Of a stretch of 23,966 bases of DNA, positions 19,649 to 23,966 are shown piece by piece. Position 1 is the stretch's first letter. Each line of letters opens with the position of its first letter. The DNA lies in the NCBI GenBank assembly GCA_003427395.1, contig BFEA01000701.1, positions 302,284-326,249 on the forward strand, given 5' to 3'. The notes under the pieces were generated by a model. That model made no database searches. It was not told where the DNA came from and was given only the letters and a program-made list of their open reading frames with translations. The stretch comes from Chara braunii (lineage: Eukaryota; Streptophyta; Charophyceae; Charales; Characeae). The position numbers and the translations under genes are program-made.

Positions 19649-20930
19649 TCTGACAAATCAGGCGCTCTCTTTCCCAAATCGTTTGCTCATTCTTGACGAG
19701 ATGCACACAACCCAGATACGGTGCACTTTGTTTAGTTCGGACTCCACATCCCAAGAGCTGCAGGATCCCAATCTCGCTATCTGTGCGTTTAAAAGTGAGA
19801 TTGGCCGGATAACATCCCTCGAATAATTTCACAATCTGATTCTTCATTGAACACGTCTTGAATGTTATAATCAAAACAACATCGTCAATCAGTCTAATCC
19901 CAAACACATCTTTCCTCATACTACCCAGACTCCTCAAGAACTTGTACTCTGCGAAAGCACACAGAATGCACGCCAAAGGCGGACCAGTGCTCGTACCCAT
20001 AAGAATGCCTATCACTTGTTTCAACAATACCCCCGTGGCAGATGTATTGGTGTGATTCAGTTCGATCTCCACAAAGGTTGCAATCTCTTCTAACTCCAAC
20101 GATCTTCAATGGTCAGCATCCGTTGTCACTCCAAACGATGCCCCTCTCCCCCTTGTGTTCACCCTCATGAATTGTTTACCTTTCCTCTGATGGTAATTAA
20201 CCAACCACTGCACAACATCGATTATCTCGGAGTGTGGGAGTTTGCTGAACATTTCTTTTATGCCAAAGGATGAAGATCTTACCGTAGCTCCCTTAGATTG
20301 TTGATCGATCAACTTGTTGATTCTCTGCAGTTTACCAAGTAGGTGCGACACTGCCTGCATGTTGAAATGGTCATGGGCTGGCAACTGGAAAAGAAGGTGG
20401 TTCAGCGTACGTGCAACCAATCGACCAGTCCTCACCATTAGTTCGTTAAAGGTAGGGCAGATTGGGCGATACGACTCAATGTCCTTGTGCTTCGGAAGGA
20501 CATACGACGAGCTTAAGCTACCCTTGGTGTCCCAACATGCGAATTTATTTATACCCCTCCTTTCCACCTCACATCTTTCCTCCTTTAGCACCTCTATATC
20601 AGACTTCTCAACCATCCTATTTCCTGGGTTAGTAACGAATACCTTCATCATGGCTGCAAAGTACATAGTCGGGCACATGACCAAAGTGTCGCCCGGATTC
20701 CGATGCAATGGGGTAAGAACAAATTCATTTAACTCTGCTTTCACACGAAGGACATCATCCATGAAAATCTTCCCTACAGCTTTCTCACCTTCCTGTATGC
20801 ATCCTCTCAAAGTTTCCAACTCAAATTCAGACACTGGTCCCTTCAAATTTTTCCAAGCTGCGAACCCCTCCGTTAGTTCTTTACTTAGTAGTCTGACTCA
20901 ATCCTTCCCATATACATGCGGGATATCATA
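19578..20930 (-). pseudogene. PLE reverse transcriptase domain
   Basis: Starting in the second phase, LTPLHRNPGDTLVMCPTMY matches the first RT block of Penelope-like elements, and YVLPKHKDIESYRPICPTFN the next, with the R-P-I core. Motif A reads SSSFGIKEMFSKLPHSEI; the catalytic Asp normally at FDIK is Gly (codon GGC at 20264-20262). Motif B reads GILMGTSTGPPLACIL (normally GIPMG) and motif C reads RLIDDVVLI with both Asp kept (19886-19881). The block FKRTDSEIGILQLLGCGV follows as the LG motif. TGA 20900-20898 and TGA 20108-20106 interrupt it. Telomerase-like RT order is otherwise complete. Confidence 0.9.
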
Positions 20931-20969
20931 CGCGTTAGCTAAGATCCGGTGATGCTGCTCCCCTTGACT

Positions 20970-21784
20970 CAAACGGAAACATACACGTCCCCTTTCGCAT
21001 GGAAGGGTAGTTCCTGCACACGGTCAGGTAGAAACCTTTCCAGCAGCTTGTGGAGAATGTCCCCAATCGATTGGTTTTTAGTTCAAACGATGTGTACCTT
21101 CTTCCTTGCACGTTTCTTAAAAGTCAAAGGGAGGTTACACTCCATCACGACGTCATTCACTGCCTTCCTTACCTCCACTATCCGCACGCGATCATCAAAC
21201 TTCACTCGAACGATTAGATCCATAGACATGTAGAGTCCAAAACGTTCATGGATCAAACGAGATAGCAACCGCCTTAAATATTTGCGCGTTGACTTCCTCC
21301 GAAAGTCTTTAATGACATTGTATAACTTCAAAATTGACTTCAAACTCCAAGACTGCAGATTCGACAACTTACGAGGGTTCTTCAAAATTCCAACTAAAAT
21401 CTGCTTGAGTACTCCTCCATGTGCCTTCCAAACTCTCAGGTAGGCCACATCGATCGTCTCGCCGCCCTCAAATACCGACTTAGCATGTCGTAGACGAATA
21501 CAACCCTCTTTCTGCCGTATCGTCGATTCACCGAAATGCTTCCGAATTTTCTTCCAACCACCCGCCCATACGTTCCCACCAGTCGAAATCAGCGAGAACG
21601 TATGTATCCCAGCTTCCTCCTTCTTTTTCAGCAGCTCCTGCAGGTCACAAGTCCAAGTCTCCTCACCGATCGACTTAACCCTCACAGGGTCCATGAGTTG
21701 GCACTCTCGTGGTAAGGTTCGACCTCTCTCCCTCCTACCCTTCTTCTTCTTCTTGTTTCCTCCAGTTCTCTTCTTTACTCCAGC
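20970..21784 (-). pseudogene. PLE linker between GIY-YIG and RT
   Basis: This stretch encodes a basic, Lys/Arg-rich linker (KKRTGGNKKKKKGRRERGR) followed by about 200 residues of mixed alpha-type sequence without a domain I recognise. TGA 21085-21083 and TGA 20971-20969 fall in it, the latter close to the first frameshift. Confidence 0.6.
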
Positions 21785-22035
21785 AGTGTTGAGAAAGGGG
21801 GACCAATGTCTAATATACGTTTCCTCAAGCTTAATCGGATCCCCTTTCTCCCCATAATCGACAGGAAGAAACACATAATTGTTAGCTCCAAACGATCCCA
21901 ACCACCTGTGGAAGTGTGACTACTTTTTCGTTCTGCATACCGAGAGGTGTTCACACAACCGTACATTAATACCCCAACACGTCTTACTGACATATTGCAA
22001 CTTGCATACGGGGGAAACAACTACGTAAACACAAC
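21785..22035 (-). pseudogene. PLE GIY-YIG endonuclease domain
   Basis: The first motif is CVY (normally GIY) at 22033-22025 and the second is YVS (normally YIG) in KLQYVSKT at about 22000-21983. Then come the Arg of GINVRLCEHL, the conserved Glu of KLEETYIRHWSPFLNT and its final Asn, which are the usual catalytic and structural positions of the GIY-YIG nuclease fold. TAG 21922-21920 interrupts the domain between CRTKK and SHFHRW, and the frame continues unchanged on both sides. The first Gly and the YIG Gly are both substituted. The domain precedes the RT. Confidence 0.85.
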
Positions 22036-22249
22036 ACTCTAGATTACAGAACTCAACCCCAAACCGGTCGTATAGTCGCTTCCAGGACTTAACCAACTTC
22101 TGATTCCAATGTATTACCCATCGGAAAGACAACAACACTACCCATATGCGAAGGACAAATTCGACTTCATAATCCATATAAGTCACCTTAGTACGAAGGT
22201 CAGTCAATTGCCTAACAATCCTCCATATCTCGTTAGTTCTGTAGCCTGC

Positions 22250-22760
22250 TCATGCGTCAGTCAAAAGCTCCTCCGGTTCCAAAGTTGTAGAATTCGCCTC
22301 TTCAACACCAATCTCCTCAAACATCTCCTCCTCCTGCAACTCTCCGAAAGCCACCCTGGTCCTATGACTTGCGATATCGAAGATTGACTCGACTTTACCA
22401 TTATAGGGAATACCCTCATTCTTGCAAATGACTTAAAGCTCCTGTGCGTCCAGACCGCGAATGTCTTCCGTCACCTGGTTCCGATACCGCAACTTAGCCA
22501 GTGTACTAGCCTGACCCGGACTCTTCTTCGCTTTTGGTAAATAGGGTGATAGCTTAGTCTTCAGACCGCTTTTCACGCGGCCCGCCCTCGTAGACGTAGC
22601 CCCTGCCTTGTTCCTTGTAGAACGTGGTGTCCGTTTAGCTGGCGTCACCATTGGCAGGCTATCTTCGAACACTGGCTCCTCCCCACGCTTGCGCTTCTCG
22701 TAGACAACTAACCGCCGCGGCCTCTCGCTCAATTCCTCTGCAGCACTCTCGATATCTTCG
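22250..22760 (-). pseudogene. PLE leader: basic region and SAP-like segment
   Basis: The leader starts with acidic and then strongly basic sequence (VVYEKRKRGEEPVF; TPAKRTPRSTRNKAG), consistent with nuclear targeting or nucleic-acid binding. About 100 codons in, around 22490-22340, the protein reads QVTEDIRGLDAQEL, the TAA stop, then CKNEGIPYNGKVESIFDIA. The pattern L-x-x-x-E-L ... G-I-P-x-x-G-K-x-x-x-I resembles the helix-extended-helix of SAP DNA-binding domains. The resemblance is by eye. The segment ends at TGA 22252-22250. Confidence 0.45.
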
Positions 22761-22768
22761 CTACCGCT

Positions 22769-22795
22769 AAAAAAAAAAAAAAAAAAAAAAAAAAA
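22769..22795. repeat. A tract (27 bp) at the PLE 5' side
   Basis: Uninterrupted run of A on the plus strand (T on the element's strand) just before the first sensible PLE codons. It may be the tail of an older insertion, or mark the point at which the element was inserted or truncated. Confidence 0.9.
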
Positions 22796-22966
22796 GTGAA
22801 AACAATCGAAAACCAAATAAAATAAAAATATAAAACAAAGTGGATGTACGTTTTGTTTTTTTTTGTTTTTGTTTGTTTTTTTTGTTTTTTTGTGCCGGGT
22901 GGGTCACTTCCATGTTCGGATGCATGAACACGGACATCGTGCTGCGACGACGGGTTTCCTCAGCAC

Positions 22967-23024
22967 GCGGCCTACCGGGTCCTACATCTGAAACGGCAAA
23001 TCGGGTTGGGACCCGGTAGGCCGC
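22967..23024. repeat. Inverted repeat, 16 bp arms
   Basis: gcggcctaccgggtcc at 22967-22982 pairs with ggacccggtaggccgc at 23009-23024, separated by 26 nt. A related ggcctaccggtcc follows at about 23060-23074, so parts of this arm are used more than once. Confidence 0.9.
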
Positions 23025-23214
23025 GAAAAACCGGTCGCGCGACAAAAGAAATTGCGATCGCGGCCTACCGGTCCTTCGGCAGTTTCTAACTGGCGGGGGG
23101 ACCGGTGGTTCAAGTCTGAATATCCGGTCCCACCGAACCGGGCCGGTGGTACCGGCCGGTGGGCACCGGTTTCCCCAGGTTGCAATTTGTGCAATTCGCT
23201 GGGGGGGGTGTACG

Positions 23215-23277
23215 ATTTTTTTTGGGGCCGGGAGGCCTCCATGCGGGTCTTGGAGGCCTCCCGGCCCCAAAAAAAAA
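23215..23277. repeat. Long near-perfect hairpin, 26 bp arms
   Basis: Eight T followed by ggggccgggaggcctcca (23216-23241) pair perfectly with tggaggcctcccggcccc followed by eight or nine A (23251-23277), leaving a 9-nt loop. GC-rich arms closed by an A-T stem make a very stable cruciform or RNA hairpin. Open frames that cross it on both strands look alike only because of the symmetry. Confidence 0.95.
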
Positions 23278-23294
23278 TCAACCGGGTCAGGTAG

Positions 23295-23395
23295 GCCCGC
23301 CAGATTATTGAGAAACTGGCGGCCTATCTGGGCCGTCGATCTGGTGAGATCTGCAGCCCAGATAGGCCGCCCGTTTCTGAACATTCGGGCGGGAA
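23295..23395. repeat. Inverted repeat, ~38 bp imperfect arms
   Basis: ggcggcctatctgggc (23318-23333) is exactly complementary to gcccagataggccgcc (23356-23371). The pairing continues outward imperfectly through agaaact/cgtttct to cccgcc/gggcggg, giving arms of about 38 bp around a 22-nt loop. With the two preceding inverted repeats this forms a chain of hairpins over about 430 bp. Confidence 0.85.
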
Positions 23396-23453
23396 ACCAC
23401 CCGAAGTTCTCTGGGCGGTGATCCAAACCTTCCCAGGCACAGCCCCCACCACC

Positions 23454-23481
23454 CCGCCTCCCGCCTCCCGCCTCCCGCCTC
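23454..23481. repeat. ccgcctc x4 tandem repeat
   Basis: Four perfect tandem copies of a 7-mer. No gene nearby. Confidence 0.95.
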
Positions 23482-23534
23482 CAGCTACTTTCTAGTAGCA
23501 GGACCCATCACTTCGACACTCCGTCGAAACTGAA

Positions 23535-23860
23535 CGAGGTCGAGGCTGCGTCGGCGCCACCCACGTCCGCCCCGGCCTCAGATCACCATAGCCCTGGGCC
23601 GGCCGTATATCGGTAAAGGTAAATCTTCCTTTGTTGTTCTTTGTTTCTTCTTCTTCTTCATACTATCTTCTTCTTCTTCTTCTTCTTCTGGCAAAGCCGA
23701 AGTCCGATGCGTCGGCGTCACCCACGTCCGCCCCGGCCTCAGATCACCATCGCCCTGGCCCGGCCGTATATCGGTAAAGGTAAGTCTTCCTTTGTTGTTC
23801 TTTGTTTCTTCTTCTTCTTCATACTATCCTCTTCTTCTTCTTCTTCTGGCAAAGGCGAAG
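23535..23860. repeat. 161 bp direct tandem duplication
   Basis: The tcggcg anchor at 23551 recurs at 23712. Each unit contains ccacgtccgccccggcctca, ccggccgtatatcggtaaag, a ggtaaat or ggtaagt, a ttcctttgttgttctttg block and a (CTT)n run of variable length. The copies differ at few positions, so the duplication is recent. Confidence 0.9.
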
Positions 23861-23873
23861 TCCGAAGTTTGCG

Positions 23874-23874
<1 letters not shown>

Positions 23875-23966
<92 letters not shown>
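23875..23966. repeat. (TG)n(AG)n compound microsatellite
   Basis: About 17 TG units (23875-23908) pass directly into at least 29 AG units running to the end of the window. Confidence 0.97.

Larger units (their letters stand above)
19406..22760 (-). pseudogene. Penelope-like polyprotein pseudogene (GIY-YIG + RT)
   Basis: About 1,100 codons can be followed. One phase carries 22760 to about 20968, a second phase about 20935 to 19578, and the first phase again 19648 to 19406, so two frameshifts are needed (near 20950 and 19600). In-frame stops are TAA 22435-22433, TGA 22252-22250, TAG 21922-21920, TGA 21085-21083, TGA 20971-20969, TGA 20900-20898 and TGA 20108-20106. Five of seven are TGA, as expected if CGA arginine codons at methylated CpG decayed. 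The protein on each side of every stop reads on smoothly. The upstream frame begins in the A/T tract at 22769-22795, so the true start is uncertain. No promoter is recognisable. The coding sequence cannot give a full-length product. Confidence 0.85.
18600..22770 (-). mobile_element. Penelope-like retroelement, N-terminal GIY-YIG type, decayed
   Basis: Read on the minus strand the element holds, in order, a Lys/Arg-rich and SAP-like leader (22760-22250), a GIY-YIG endonuclease (22035-21785), a long linker (21780-20970), reverse transcriptase (about 20930-19590), a thumb-like tail (19648-19406), a non-coding 3' region and a hammerhead-like motif (18785-18723). Most Penelope-like elements carry the GIY-YIG domain after the RT; placement before the RT is known for the Chlamys group of the green lineage and relatives, and this fits that group. 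The boundaries are estimates. The left one is close to ambiguous bases, and the right one to a 27-base A tract at 22769-22795. I saw no second copy of the hammerhead-like sequence at the 5' end. Confidence 0.8.

Noticed and set aside
20314-20952. 212-codon plus-strand frame opposite the RT
   Set aside because: It is the antisense shadow of the Penelope reverse transcriptase; the minus-strand reading has all the RT motifs.
22767-23426. 219-codon minus-strand frame (and 80-99 codon frames on both strands)
   Set aside because: It crosses inverted repeats and T-rich tracts, with similar sequence on both strands due to symmetry; no domain.

Overview
This is a eukaryotic nuclear window made almost entirely of decayed mobile and repetitive DNA. 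I found no intact host gene, rRNA, tRNA or CRISPR array. Long AG/CT/TG microsatellites, A/T homopolymer tracts, LINE and Penelope-like remnants and huge non-coding repeats point to a large repeat-rich genome. My best guess is a green-lineage organism, perhaps a charophyte such as Chara, because the Penelope-like element has an N-terminal GIY-YIG domain (the Chlamys type). That assignment is an inference, not a database result.

Layout. 1-475: degenerate 130-140 bp tandem units. 480-1490: a GC-rich array of nested palindromes with a ~59 bp basic unit and a 177 bp higher-order unit. 1499-5452 (+): a long broken coding sequence of about 1,300 codons with a basic nuclear-type linker and a region resembling ParB/DGQHR-type domains; it is interrupted by stops, frameshifts and a (GC)n(GA)n expansion. 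5453-5760 (-): a fragment of an L1-type LINE endonuclease. 5930-16550: two diverged copies of one large non-coding repeat in opposite orientation (E1 plus, E2 minus), with a third repeat (R1) between them. E2 carries about 1.05 kb absent from E1, holding a series of hairpins with a near-constant 20-nt loop and variable complementary stems. 16550-18550: A/T-rich spacer, an inverted copy of R (R2) and two direct repeats ending in T tracts; ambiguous bases at 18553-18590 mark a doubtful assembly point.

18600-22770 (-): a Penelope-like retroelement pseudogene. From its 5' end it has a SAP-like segment, a GIY-YIG endonuclease, reverse transcriptase fingers/palm and a thumb-like tail, with a hammerhead-ribozyme-like motif downstream. 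It has seven in-frame stops, two frameshifts and a lost catalytic Asp. 22900-23430: strong nested inverted repeats including a near-perfect 26 bp hairpin. 23450-23966: short tandem repeats, a duplicated 161 bp unit and a terminal (TG)n(AG)n tract.

Nothing here looks like a working operon or pathway. The parts most worth follow-up are the variable-stem hairpin series, the palindromic 177 bp array, the ParB-like long coding element, and the permuted Penelope element with its ribozyme-like motif.
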